Made by a program: the position numbers and the translations under genes
Assembly (NCBI RefSeq): GCF_006715395.1
Contig: NZ_VFNC01000002.1
Span: 3,827,070-3,891,069 of the forward strand
Direction: 5' to 3'
From: Streptomyces sp. SLBN-31
GTDB taxonomy: Bacteria; Actinomycetota; Actinomycetes; Streptomycetales; Streptomycetaceae
Length of the DNA: 64,000 nt
Notes under the pieces: model-generated
The model's database searches: none
The model's input: the letters and a program-made list of their open reading frames with translations, nothing else
What the model was told of the DNA's origin: nothing
Shown: in pieces, positions 44,273 through 51,945 of the stretch
How the letters are laid out: every line of letters starts with the position of its first letter
How positions within the stretch are numbered: the first letter of the stretch is position 1

Positions 44273-45058
44273 GTGAGCGCCATGCCGATCGCCTTGCTGC
44301 TCATCACGGCCGCCACGGGCGCCGTGGGCGTCGCCGTCCTGCGCACCCTCATGGTGCTGCGCCGTGAGGTCGCCGCCCTGCACACGCAGCTCGCCGAACA
44401 GCGCGCCCCGCACGGTCTCGTGCCGGCGGCCCGCCTCTCCACCGAGGCCGACGAGATACGCGCCGCCGTCGCCGAGGCACTCGCCGAGGAACGCGAGCGC
44501 GAACTGGCCGAGGCGCGCGCCTTCTGGGCCGCCCAGGAGGCCCGTGACGTCTCCGACGCCCCCTCCCTGCTGGGTCTGCCGGACAGCGAGCTCTTCCTGC
44601 CCCGGCAGAGCGACTTCGTGGGGCTGGAGCCGCTGGAGTCGGTGACCGAGCCGTCCACGGACGGCGACGAGTTCGCCGCCGACTCCCCCGAACTGGCCGC
44701 GGCCCGTCGCCGCCACCCGTCCCACCCGGACTTCGTCCCCGTCCAGTCGCCCGTGGTGAACGACCATGAGCGCACGGTGGCCACCCTGGAGGAACTGGCC
44801 GCGTCCCGCGTCGAACTGGCCGACGTCCGCCCCGGCCCCCTCGGCACCCTCGACGTCTACGTCTTCGCCGACGGCACCACGCTGTGCATGACCCCGGGCC
44901 ACCGCGAGACGGCCGAACGCCTGGCGGCGGCCCTGCGCGCGGGCGAGACCCCGGTCCTGCTGGGCGGCTCGGGCATCTCGGGCGCCTACACGCTGACGTT
45001 CGCGTGCGGCGAGGAGAACGTCTACATCCTCGCGGACCGGGTCATAGCGTCCCTGTAG
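44273..45058 (+). CDS. membrane-anchored protein of unknown function
   Basis: A 261 aa protein. One N-terminal TM helix (about 4-25) is followed by a charged coiled-coil-like stretch (VLRREVAALHTQLAEQR, then ADEIRAAVAEALAEERERELAEARAFWAAQEA), an acidic middle, and a globular C-terminal region (GTLDVYVFADGTTLCMTPGHRETAERLAAAL, VLLGGSGISGAYTLTFACGEENVYILADRVI) repeated in many Streptomyces genomes as I recall. No known domain recognised. GTG start at 44273 behind GGGAG; ATG at 44282 is possible. Confidence 0.7.
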   Translation: MSAMPIALLLITAATGAVGVAVLRTLMVLRREVAALHTQLAEQRAPHGLVPAARLSTEADEIRAAVAEALAEERERELAEARAFWAAQEARDVSDAPSLLGLPDSELFLPRQSDFVGLEPLESVTEPSTDGDEFAADSPELAAARRRHPSHPDFVPVQSPVVNDHERTVATLEELAASRVELADVRPGPLGTLDVYVFADGTTLCMTPGHRETAERLAAALRAGETPVLLGGSGISGAYTLTFACGEENVYILADRVIASL

Positions 45059-45061
45059 CGA

Positions 45062-45373
45062 TCAGACGCCGGCCCGTTGCTGGGCGTGCGTCACGAGCTC
45101 CACGGCCGCTTCCACCTGGTCCTCGTCCCGAAGGACGAGGGCCAAGTCGTGTGCGGCGACGGTGATTTGGTCCGCGGCCGCGAACATCCCCGCGTCCGGC
45201 ATCTCCCTGAGCGGAGTGCCCGGCTCCTCAACGGCCTGCGTCCGACGGGCCAACTCCCTGGCCAGTTCCAGCGCCTCGGCGGCGGCCCCGCGCTGGAGCC
45301 GGCTCTGCGGCGCCGCCCTCAACCGGTCGGCGAAATGATCCACGGCACGTGTCAGGGGCGTCGTATCAACCAC
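45062..45373 (-). CDS. small helical hypothetical protein
   Basis: A 103 aa soluble, almost entirely helical protein (AVDHFADRLRAAP, GAAAEALELARELARRTQAVE, AADQITVAAHDLALVLRDEDQVEAAVELVTHA). GTG start at 45373. It ends 3 bp from the end of the convergent membrane protein. No family recognised. Confidence 0.6.
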   Translation of the reverse strand: MVDTTPLTRAVDHFADRLRAAPQSRLQRGAAAEALELARELARRTQAVEEPGTPLREMPDAGMFAAADQITVAAHDLALVLRDEDQVEAAVELVTHAQQRAGV

Positions 45374-45477
45374 AGAAGGAGCGTACGCGGGACCTCCGGA
45401 CTGTTGCCAACAGGCGAACGCTCAGGCACCGTGACCTGAAGGACCGGCTTATATCCCCTTTGCGTCCGGAGGCGCCG

Positions 45478-45708
45478 ATGTCCCACGTCCTCTCCGAGGA
45501 GACCCACCGCAACATGCTCGCCCGCATCCCCCACTGCACCGGTCGTGAAGTGTCCGACTGGCTGCGCACCGTCGAAGAAGGCCCCGCCCTCTTCCGCTTC
45601 GAGGAAAAGGTCAGCTGGCTCCGCCACGAGCACAACCTCGCGTACGGCCACGCGAAGGCGATCGTCCACGAATACGACCTGAGGAGGGCAGCGCGCAAAC
45701 TGCTCTAG
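45478..45708 (+). CDS. DUF4287 domain small protein
   Basis: A 76 aa protein with the DUF4287 pattern: ETHRNMLARIPHCTGREVSDWLRTVEE at the start, and LRHEHNLAYGHAKAIVHEYDLRRA at the end. Function of the family is unknown; it often appears fused to or near DUF5655 proteins. The ATG at 45478 follows GGAGGCGCCG. Confidence 0.8.
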   Translation: MSHVLSEETHRNMLARIPHCTGREVSDWLRTVEEGPALFRFEEKVSWLRHEHNLAYGHAKAIVHEYDLRRAARKLL

Positions 45709-45728
45709 GCGCGCACCACGACATGACG

Positions 45729-45760
45729 AAGGGCCCCGGTCAGGCGACCCGGGGCCCTTT
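45729..45760. terminator. bidirectional terminator
   Basis: An 11-bp stem AAGGGCCCCGG / CCGGGGCCCTT ending in CTTTG, between the DUF4287 gene and the convergent Bax1-type gene. Confidence 0.8.
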
Positions 45761-45779
45761 GCCGTACGACCGGCGCAGG

Positions 45780-46673
45780 CTAGTCGTTGCTGTTGAGGAT
45801 CGCGATGATCCGCAGGAACTCCATGTAGATCCACACCAGCGTCAGCGTGAGCCCGAAGGCCGCCAGCCACGCCTCGTTCTTCGGCGCGCCGTAGGCGATG
45901 CCGTCCTCGACCTGCTTGAAGTCCAGGGCGAGGAAGCACGCGCCGAGGATGATGCCGACGACGCCGAAGAAGACGCCGAGCGGGCCGCTGCGGAAGCCGA
46001 GTCCGTCACCGCCGCCGAAGACCGCGAACAGCAGGTTCACCATCATCAGCAGCACGAAGCCGATCGCGGCCGCCATCACGAAGCCGTAGAAGCGGCGGTT
46101 GACGCGGATCCAGCCGGCCTTGTAGGCCACCAGCACACCGGCGAACACCGCCATCGTGCCGATCACGGCCTGCATGGCCGCGCCGCTGGCGATGCGGTTG
46201 TCCACGACGCTCGACAGGACGCCGAGGAAGACGCCCTCGAACGCGGCGTAGGACAGGATCAGCGCCGGCGAGGCCGTGCGCTTGAAGGACTGCACGAACG
46301 CCAGGACCATGCCGACGATCATCGCGACGAAGCCGATGCCGTACGAGCGGTTGAGGTTGGCGTCGTCGACCGGCAGCAGCGCCCAGGCGAGCGCGGCCGT
46401 GACGATCAGGGTGCCGAGGGTGGACGCGGTGCGCAGGACGACGTCGTCCATGGTCATCCGGCCGGTGGTGGCCGGGGCCTGGGGCGGGGCGCCGTGCTGC
46501 AGGTCCTGCTGGGCGTAAGGGTTCTGCGCGTAGGGGTTGCCGTACTGCTGTCCGTACGGGTTGGCCTGCGTGCCGACAGCGGGCCCCCCGGCCTGCGGCG
46601 CGGTGTTGAAGCCCGCGTAGCCGTTGTCGCGGCTGAACCCCCGTCGCGAGAAGACCGGGTTTCTGCTCCTCAT
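45780..46673 (-). CDS. Bax inhibitor-1/YccA family membrane protein
   Basis: A 297 aa protein. A Tyr/Gln/Asn/Pro-rich cytoplasmic N-terminus (1-80, NPYGQQYGNPYAQNPYAQQ) precedes seven predicted TM helices. FKRTASPALILSYAAFEGVFLG and the late LDFKQVEDGIAYGAPKNEAWLAAFGLTLTLVWIYMEFLRI are characteristic of the UPF0005/YccA-like group. Homologues conduct calcium or protons in a pH-dependent manner; the role in bacteria is unsettled. The ATG at 46673 is behind GGAGGAGTGAA. Confidence 0.88.
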   Translation of the reverse strand: MRSRNPVFSRRGFSRDNGYAGFNTAPQAGGPAVGTQANPYGQQYGNPYAQNPYAQQDLQHGAPPQAPATTGRMTMDDVVLRTASTLGTLIVTAALAWALLPVDDANLNRSYGIGFVAMIVGMVLAFVQSFKRTASPALILSYAAFEGVFLGVLSSVVDNRIASGAAMQAVIGTMAVFAGVLVAYKAGWIRVNRRFYGFVMAAAIGFVLLMMVNLLFAVFGGGDGLGFRSGPLGVFFGVVGIILGACFLALDFKQVEDGIAYGAPKNEAWLAAFGLTLTLVWIYMEFLRIIAILNSND

Positions 46674-46784
46674 TTCACTCCTCCATGGCCACACGTCGCG
46701 GCCTTGGCTCAAGAGTAATGGGTAGGCAAAGAAATGCCTCTAGTGCTTGGGGAGGATCTTTCCCCCGCCATGCTGCGCAACACG

Positions 46785-48005
46785 CTACGCGGGTCCCTGA
46801 TTCCCCTCACCGGAGGGGCCCACACGGCCGTCGTCCAGGGGAAAGCCGGTGTACCCCTCGGCCAGGTCGGTCTCGGCGGCCCGGGAGGTCGCGATCCGGT
46901 CCAGACGGGCGAGCTGGAGGCGGTCGTCGAAGGGCGCGGCACCGGGGGCCGGGTGCAGCATCGTCGTCATGTCGTACGAGAACCGCTCGGCCTGCCAGAC
47001 GCGGCGCAGGCAGGTCTCGGAGTAGGCGTCGAGCAGCGCGTCCGACCCGGTCTCCGTCCGGTACGACAGCGCCCGCGCGAAGGTGACGACGTCGCCGACG
47101 GCCAGGTTGAGCCCCTTGGCGCCGGTCGGCGGAACGATGTGGGCGGCGTCGCCGGCCAGGAAGAGACGGCCGTGACGCATGGGTTCGTGGACGTAGGACC
47201 GCATCGGCGTCACCGACTTCTGGGTGATCGGTCCGCGCCCCAGGCGCCACCCGTCCTCGGTCTCGAAGCGGCGCTCCAGCTCGTCCCAGATCTCCTCGTC
47301 GGTCCAGTCCCCGGCGTCCGTGCCCTCGGGGACCTGGAGGTAGAGCCGGGACACCGACGGGGAGCGCATGGACAGCAGGGCGAAGCCGCGGTCGTGGCGG
47401 GCGTAGACGAGCTCGTCGTGGGAGGGCGGCACGTCGGCGAGGACACCGAGCCAGCCAAAGGGGTACGTGCGTTCGAAGACCCGGACGAGCTCGGCGGGGA
47501 CGGCCTTCCTGGCCACTCCCCAGAACCCGTCGCAGCCGACGACGTACTCGCACTCCAGGACCTCCTCCCGGCCCTCGTGCCGGAAGCGGACGGACGGACT
47601 GTCGGTGTCCGCGCCCTCGACGGCCAGCGCCTCCGCCTCGAACAGCAGCGGGCCGCCCTCCTTGAGCTGGAGGGCGATGAGGTCCTTGCACACCTCGGTC
47701 TGGGCGTAGACCATCACCGACCGGCCGCCGGTGAGGGCGGGGAAGTCGACGCGATGGCGCTTCCTGTCGTACCGCAGCTCGATGCCGTCGTGCCGGAGCC
47801 CTTCCCGGTCCATCCGCTCCCCGGCGCCGGCCGCCCGCAGCACGTCCACCGTGCCCTGCTCGAGGATTCCGGCGCGCTGGCGCTGCTCGACGTAGGCGCG
47901 GTCGTGGCTCTCCAGGACGACCGAGTCGATCCCGGCGTTGTGAAGCAGCCGGGCGAGGAGCAGGCCGGCGGGGCCGGCTCCGATGATGCCGACGGTGGTA
48001 CGCAT
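46785..48005 (-). CDS. pobA: 4-hydroxybenzoate 3-monooxygenase
   Basis: A 406 aa class A flavoprotein monooxygenase. It hydroxylates 4-hydroxybenzoate to protocatechuate with NAD(P)H and O2, feeding the beta-ketoadipate pathway. GxGxxG is in VGIIGAGPAGLLLARLL, the DG motif in YVVGCDGFWGVARKAVP and the GD motif in LFLAGDAAHIVPPTGAKGLNLA. Length and the QRQRAGILEQGTVD segment fit PobA specifically. The ATG at 48005 follows GAAGGGAA. A palindrome in its promoter region suggests a dedicated repressor or activator, not encoded next to it. Ring-cleavage genes are not in the window. Confidence 0.92.
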   Translation of the reverse strand: MRTTVGIIGAGPAGLLLARLLHNAGIDSVVLESHDRAYVEQRQRAGILEQGTVDVLRAAGAGERMDREGLRHDGIELRYDRKRHRVDFPALTGGRSVMVYAQTEVCKDLIALQLKEGGPLLFEAEALAVEGADTDSPSVRFRHEGREEVLECEYVVGCDGFWGVARKAVPAELVRVFERTYPFGWLGVLADVPPSHDELVYARHDRGFALLSMRSPSVSRLYLQVPEGTDAGDWTDEEIWDELERRFETEDGWRLGRGPITQKSVTPMRSYVHEPMRHGRLFLAGDAAHIVPPTGAKGLNLAVGDVVTFARALSYRTETGSDALLDAYSETCLRRVWQAERFSYDMTTMLHPAPGAAPFDDRLQLARLDRIATSRAAETDLAEGYTGFPLDDGRVGPSGEGNQGPA

Positions 48006-48055
48006 CGGGCGTTCCCTTCGAGTAGCCGCGGGGTGAACATGCGTGCGTTCGTATA

Positions 48056-48071
48056 GTGAAGTTTTCTTCAC
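48056..48071. promoter_or_regulatory. palindromic operator GTGAAG-TTTT-CTTCAC upstream of pobA
   Basis: A perfect 16-bp palindrome, 50 bp upstream of the pobA start, in an AT-rich patch. On the minus strand TATACG lies immediately after it and TTTCTG just before it, so it would sit between -35 and -10. Confidence 0.55.
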
Positions 48072-48168
48072 CAGAAATCTGCACGTGAGTCTGCGCCCGC
48101 GGCCACCCGATGTCAATGGCCGACCGCCGTACCGCTGGGGGTCGGCACGGCGGTCGGAGTCCGACGGG

Positions 48169-48846
48169 TCAGGCGGCCGGCGGCCAGCCGTCCAGGTGCC
48201 GGTGGAGGGTGACGTCGGGCTGCACGTCGCCCTTCGGGGCGCCGGCCACGGCGTCCTTCAGGACCGCGTTGACCTCGGCGGCCAGCCCGTCGGCCTGCTT
48301 CTTCAGGTCGGCCGCGGAGACGGAGGACCTGGTCAGCGCGTCCAGGCGGCGGTGGATGTCGGCCAGCTTGCCCTGCGCCGCGGCGTCCAGGGTCAGGGGC
48401 CGGGGCGTGGAGACGACGAACTGGTAGGCGCCGGCCAGCGTCTGGCAGCCGGTGCACTCCTTGTTGGCGGCGTCACTGATGTTCACCGCCCGCAGGTGCG
48501 CGTGCTCTCCGGCGACGGTGACGATCTGGAAGGACAGCGCCACCGAACGGCAGGCGTCGTCTGCCGAGCAGCCGGCCGAGACGGCGTTGGCCTGGTTGCG
48601 CGCGCTGGCGGCGTTCACCGTTCCGAACTGGCGGATGGTGAACGAGTCGCGGGCCTGGGTGTGGTGCGCCCGGTCGACGTGGCTGAAGACGTGGTCCGAG
48701 ACCACGGCGGCATGCGTCACCCCGGTCGCGGCCTGCGCCGGTACGGCCGTCGCGGCACCGGCGACGCCGGCGGCGAACAGGCCTATGCCGAGGGCCCGGC
48801 GGGTCAACGGGTTGTTGACTGGTCGTGCTTTTCGATGACTGCTCAA
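48169..48846 (-). CDS. secreted protein of unknown function
   Basis: A 225 aa protein with a signal peptide (positively charged start, RRALGIGLFAAGVAGAATAVPAQA, cleavage near residue 40). The mature part has four cysteines in two pairs (GCSADDACRS and ECTGCQT), a beta-like first half and a C-terminal helical region (LADIHRRLDALTRSSVSAADLKKQADGLAAEVNAVL). The start is TTG at 48846, behind GAGGAG. It is on the same strand as, and 315 bp downstream of, the M50 protease, so it may belong to that locus. No family recognised. Confidence 0.68.
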   Translation of the reverse strand: MSSHRKARPVNNPLTRRALGIGLFAAGVAGAATAVPAQAATGVTHAAVVSDHVFSHVDRAHHTQARDSFTIRQFGTVNAASARNQANAVSAGCSADDACRSVALSFQIVTVAGEHAHLRAVNISDAANKECTGCQTLAGAYQFVVSTPRPLTLDAAAQGKLADIHRRLDALTRSSVSAADLKKQADGLAAEVNAVLKDAVAGAPKGDVQPDVTLHRHLDGWPPAA

Positions 48847-49161
48847 GGAACTGATCTCCTCGCTGGATGGATCGGGTACGGACTGTGTGAGACGGAGGCG
48901 GTGCCGATGAGGGACCTGCGGCGGGAGGGTGACGGGTCACGTCGTGGAAGCCGGTGCGGCGGCCCGTCCCCTGGCCACCGCACCGAACCGCCGTACGGGC
49001 CCCCGGCCCGACCACCCGACGCCCCGCGCGCCCCCGCCCGGACCGCCTGACGACACCTGGTCCCGGGCCGCGCGTGCCCCCGCCCGGAACCGTCGTGCCG
49101 GTGGTTTCGCCGCCGTGACCGGACAGGGACGTCCACCCCGCCGTGGCCACGGAGGCGAGCC
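48847..49161. other. gap between M50 protease and secreted protein
   Basis: A GC-rich 315-bp stretch. An imperfect direct repeat (CGCGCGCCCCCGCCCGGACCG and CGCGCGTGCCCCCGCCCGGAACCG, 49036-49092) is the only structure noticed. The promoter for the secreted protein is presumably here. Confidence 0.3.
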
Positions 49162-51072
49162 TCAGGTCGCCGCCGGTGACGCGCTGGCCGCCGGCGACGA
49201 GGGGGCCTCGGTGGGTGAGGCAGGCACGCTCTCCGAGGGGGTCGGCGACGGCTGCGGACCGGACGGGCCGCCGCCCGGGTCGGGGGGCGTCGGGGTCGGC
49301 CCGGTCACCGGGCCGTCCGTCCTGGACGACGACGAGCTCCCGCCCGGCCGGGTCGACCTGGAGGCCGAGGCCGAGGCCGAGGCCGCGGCGGACGCGCTCC
49401 CCGACACCCCCGGCGAGGGACTGCCGTGCAGTCCGGACGCACCGGGCGACGCCGACGGCGACAGTGAGGCGCCGCTTCCGGAGGAGTCCTGGGAGTCGTC
49501 CTCCCCCGGCGTCGAGGCGTCCTGGGGACCCGGAGGCTCCGTGGACACGCCCGGCTGCAGGATGGGCGCGATCGGCGGCTGCTTCGGCAGCGGCTTCGGA
49601 GTCATCCCGGACACCCAGGCGTAGCTGAGCCCGGTCAGCCCGGCCAGCGCGAGCGCGCAGACCACGATCCGCAGGCGGGGCCGGCCGGCCGTGGAGCGCT
49701 TGGCGGCACGGAAGAGCCGGCCGCCCAGCTTCACGGACAGATAGACGACACCCGCCATGGGGCACAGCAGCATGACGCAGCCGATCACCCCTACGAACCC
49801 CTCGGCGATCCGCCCGTCCCCGAACGCGGCCCCCGTACCGATGATCTGCTCGGTCAGCGACCGCGTCATCGTCGCCAGGATGCGCGGCAGGTTCCACAGC
49901 GCGTACCCCAGCTCGCCGACGATCAGCGGCACCATCGTCAGCACCCACGTGGCGACGATGTGCCGGGCCGACTTCTTCAGCCCCGCGACCTCCTGGCGGG
50001 CCGCCCGGCCCTTGGCGCCCGGCAGCAGGCTCAGCAGGATCGGCTTGATCTTGCCGTAGAGGTCCGGCACCCCGGCGAGGTCGCCCAGGATGTAGTAGCC
50101 GTCCAGCCGGACGGCCGGCATCAGCTGCTCGAGGATCTCGAAGTGCCCGAGGTACACCGCGGCCAGGAAGAACTGCATCCCGGTCGCGAAGTACGCCCCG
50201 GCCATGGCGAGCATGAAGACGACGTTGAAGTACACCCCGCCCAGGTCGGTGCGGATGCGCCCGCCCCGCCCGATCCGGTAGACGTCCGTCACGTCGGTGT
50301 ACATCGACGGCCAGATGAGGAACAGCCCGCAGCCGATGCAGCCGGGCCGGGCACCGCCGTACTTGCAGGCGGAGGCGTGGCCGAACTCGTGGAAGACGAG
50401 CGAGGCCACGGTCAGCACGAAGACGATGAGGATCAGTACCGGCTGGTCGAGGACCTGCAGGACCGGCTCGATCGCCCCGAAGAAGCCGAACAGCCACACG
50501 TCCATGGCCACCGCCGACAGCAGGACGGCCACGACGACGGCCGGCCGGTGCAGCCAGGCGAAGGCCGCGGCGATCCGCGCCGTCCGCTTCTCGTTGAAGA
50601 TGACCCGGTGGCCCTTGAGGGCGAGCAGCAGGTCGGAGCGCGGGGCGTCGACCTCGTCGTCCTCCTGGCCGGCGGGCACCGTCACGCCGAGCGGCTGGAG
50701 CTTGTTCTCCACCAGGTAGCGGACGTTGTCGCCGCTGACCTCGCGGCCGAACCGCGCGCTGACCCGGTGGGCGATCGTCTCGGCGTCGCGGACGCCGTCG
50801 ATGCTCGACGCCACCAGGTACAGCAGCCGGGACAGCTGCACGACCTGCCCGTCCCCCCGACGGGCGATGTACTTGGGGTCGGTGAAGCCCGATCCCTGGT
50901 ACTCGCCGTGCAGTTGCAGCCCCGCGCTCAGCCGCGGGGCCGGTTCCGGCGGCTGTTCGACGACGGGCAGCTTGCCCGTCGCGACCTGCTCGTAGGTCAC
51001 CGGCCAGCCGCCGGGTCCGGGCACCGGCCCGGTGTCGTACAGCGCCGTCGGACCATTGCCGAGCACTGTCAT
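49162..51072 (-). CDS. membrane M50-type zinc metalloprotease with N-terminal winged-helix-like domain and low-complexity tail
   Basis: A 636 aa protein. Residues about 60-135 (KYIARRGDGQVVQLSRLLYLVASSIDG ... GDNVRYLVENKLQPLGV) form a small helical domain, reminiscent of the PqqD/RRE-like N-termini of peptide-processing proteins. Six or more TM helices follow, with H228-E-F-G-H232 in a membrane helix and a third-ligand motif RLDGYYILGD (Asp324), the site-2-protease/YydH pattern. Residues about 500-636 are a Ser/Pro/Ala-rich extracytoplasmic tail. It probably cleaves a membrane or exported peptide. The twin small peptides encoded immediately upstream on the same strand are the natural candidates for substrate. 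ATG start at 51072. Confidence 0.82.
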   Translation of the reverse strand: MTVLGNGPTALYDTGPVPGPGGWPVTYEQVATGKLPVVEQPPEPAPRLSAGLQLHGEYQGSGFTDPKYIARRGDGQVVQLSRLLYLVASSIDGVRDAETIAHRVSARFGREVSGDNVRYLVENKLQPLGVTVPAGQEDDEVDAPRSDLLLALKGHRVIFNEKRTARIAAAFAWLHRPAVVVAVLLSAVAMDVWLFGFFGAIEPVLQVLDQPVLILIVFVLTVASLVFHEFGHASACKYGGARPGCIGCGLFLIWPSMYTDVTDVYRIGRGGRIRTDLGGVYFNVVFMLAMAGAYFATGMQFFLAAVYLGHFEILEQLMPAVRLDGYYILGDLAGVPDLYGKIKPILLSLLPGAKGRAARQEVAGLKKSARHIVATWVLTMVPLIVGELGYALWNLPRILATMTRSLTEQIIGTGAAFGDGRIAEGFVGVIGCVMLLCPMAGVVYLSVKLGGRLFRAAKRSTAGRPRLRIVVCALALAGLTGLSYAWVSGMTPKPLPKQPPIAPILQPGVSTEPPGPQDASTPGEDDSQDSSGSGASLSPSASPGASGLHGSPSPGVSGSASAAASASASASRSTRPGGSSSSSRTDGPVTGPTPTPPDPGGGPSGPQPSPTPSESVPASPTEAPSSPAASASPAAT

Positions 51073-51161
51073 GCGTGGTCTCCCCCCAGAGTCCTCGGCG
51101 CCTTCCCCGGACCCGCCGCTTCCCCCCGGAAGCGCGGCGGGTTCCCCCCGGAACGCGCCGT

Positions 51162-51201
51162 GGGGGCGGACCGGGCCGTCAGGTGCTCACGGTCCGCCCC
51201 C
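51162..51201 (-). terminator. hairpin between peptide 1 and the M50 protease
   Basis: A 12-bp perfect stem (GGGGGCGGACCG / CGGTCCGCCCCC) with a 16-base loop. A second short perfect stem, GTAGCGG/CCGCTAC (51213-51229), overlaps the peptide 1 stop codon. Partial termination here would give more peptide than protease. Confidence 0.65.
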
Positions 51202-51225
51202 TGGCCGCCTCGGTAGCGGGTGCCG

Positions 51226-51444
51226 CTACTGCTGGACGGTGATGTTCTGCGTCGCCTGCGACTGGGCGTCCGACCACGAGGAGTGGTCGTTCAGGGCCGC
51301 GGACTCGTTGTGCGCCGAGATGTGGGCGACGTGCTTGGTGACGTTGACCGTCTTGCCGAAGCTGAACTTCAGCCGACCCAGGGCCTCACGGCCCGGCAGC
51401 AGCTCGGCGCTCTCGGTGTCCAGCTCGCGCATGTCCATGCTCAT
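51226..51444 (-). CDS. small peptide 1, RiPP-precursor-like
   Basis: A 72 aa peptide. Its acidic N-terminal half (MRELDTESAELLPGREALG) looks like a leader; the C-terminal half is rich in Asn, His, Ser and Thr (KHVAHISAHNESAALNDHSS, ending ITVQQ) and has no cysteine. It is almost identical to peptide 2 from Glu11 to Ser58. ATG at 51444 with GAAAGGA upstream. Upstream of the M50 protease on the same strand. No known peptide class recognised; a modified, exported or signalling peptide is inferred. Confidence 0.75.
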   Translation of the reverse strand: MSMDMRELDTESAELLPGREALGRLKFSFGKTVNVTKHVAHISAHNESAALNDHSSWSDAQSQATQNITVQQ

Positions 51445-51496
51445 GACGGATGTCCTTTCGGTGTTCTCGGGTTGGTGGTGAGGTGGAGCGCGAGCG

Positions 51497-51712
51497 TTAC
51501 TGCTGGACGATGATGTTCTGGGCGGCACCGGAGTCGGCCACGGACCACGAGGAGTGGTCGTTGAGGGCCGCGGACTCGTTGTGCGCCGAGATGTGGGCGA
51601 CGTGCTTGGTGACGTTGACCGTCTTGCCGAAGCTGAACTTCAGCCGACCCAGGGCCTCGCGACCCGGCAGCAGCTCCGCGGACTCGGCCTCAAGCTCGTG
51701 GGCGTCCATCAT
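51497..51712 (-). CDS. small peptide 2, RiPP-precursor-like
   Basis: A 71 aa peptide and tandem duplicate of peptide 1, sharing a 48-residue identical stretch from ESAELLPGREALG through KTVNVTKHVAHISAHNESAA to DHSSWS. It differs only in the first ten residues and in the tail (VADSGAAQNIIVQQ for DAQSQATQNITVQQ). The first of two adjacent ATGs (51712) follows GAGGGGGA by 7 bases. First gene of the leftward unit; two palindromes 64-102 bp upstream are likely operators. Confidence 0.75.
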   Translation of the reverse strand: MMDAHELEAESAELLPGREALGRLKFSFGKTVNVTKHVAHISAHNESAALNDHSSWSVADSGAAQNIIVQQ

Positions 51713-51775
51713 GATCAATTCCCCCTCAGGGATGGGCACTTCCGATCAGACAGCGTCAGGTTCCCCCCGGACTCT

Positions 51776-51814
51776 GTCCAATCTGGTCGGACGGGCTGTC
51801 CAACGAGATTGGAC
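51776..51814. promoter_or_regulatory. paired palindromes GTCCRA-N5-TYGGAC between peptide genes and XRE gene
   Basis: GTCCAA-TCTGG-TCGGAC (51776-51792) and GTCCAA-CGAGA-TTGGAC (51798-51814) are 17-bp elements, 22 bp centre to centre, that is two helical turns. They lie between the leftward peptide genes and the rightward XRE regulator and are the best candidate binding sites for it. Confidence 0.7.
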
Positions 51815-51862
51815 ACTAGGGCCTCGCGGGGCCGATGCGCAACCCGTTCGGGGAATCACCCT

Positions 51863-51938
51863 TTCGGCGACCCCGGGACACGACCGTAGAATCGGCCCCG
51901 ACATGGACGGTCCAGCCGACACAGCCAGCAGGAAGTGA
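51863..51938 (+). promoter_or_regulatory. promoter and 11-aa leader ORF ahead of the XRE regulator
   Basis: TTCGGC (51863-51868), an 18-bp spacer and TAGAAT (51887-51892) form a plausible housekeeping promoter. An ATG at 51903, at leaderless distance, opens a mini-ORF MDGPADTASRK ending at 51938, 7 bases before the regulator's GTG. The mini-ORF also contains the regulator's AGGAAG ribosome site. Confidence 0.5.
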
Positions 51939-51945
51939 CCCACCC

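Noticed and set aside
49036..49092. Imperfect GC-rich direct repeat as a functional element between M50 protease and secreted protein
   Set aside because: Degenerate and of the base composition expected by chance in a very GC-rich spacer.
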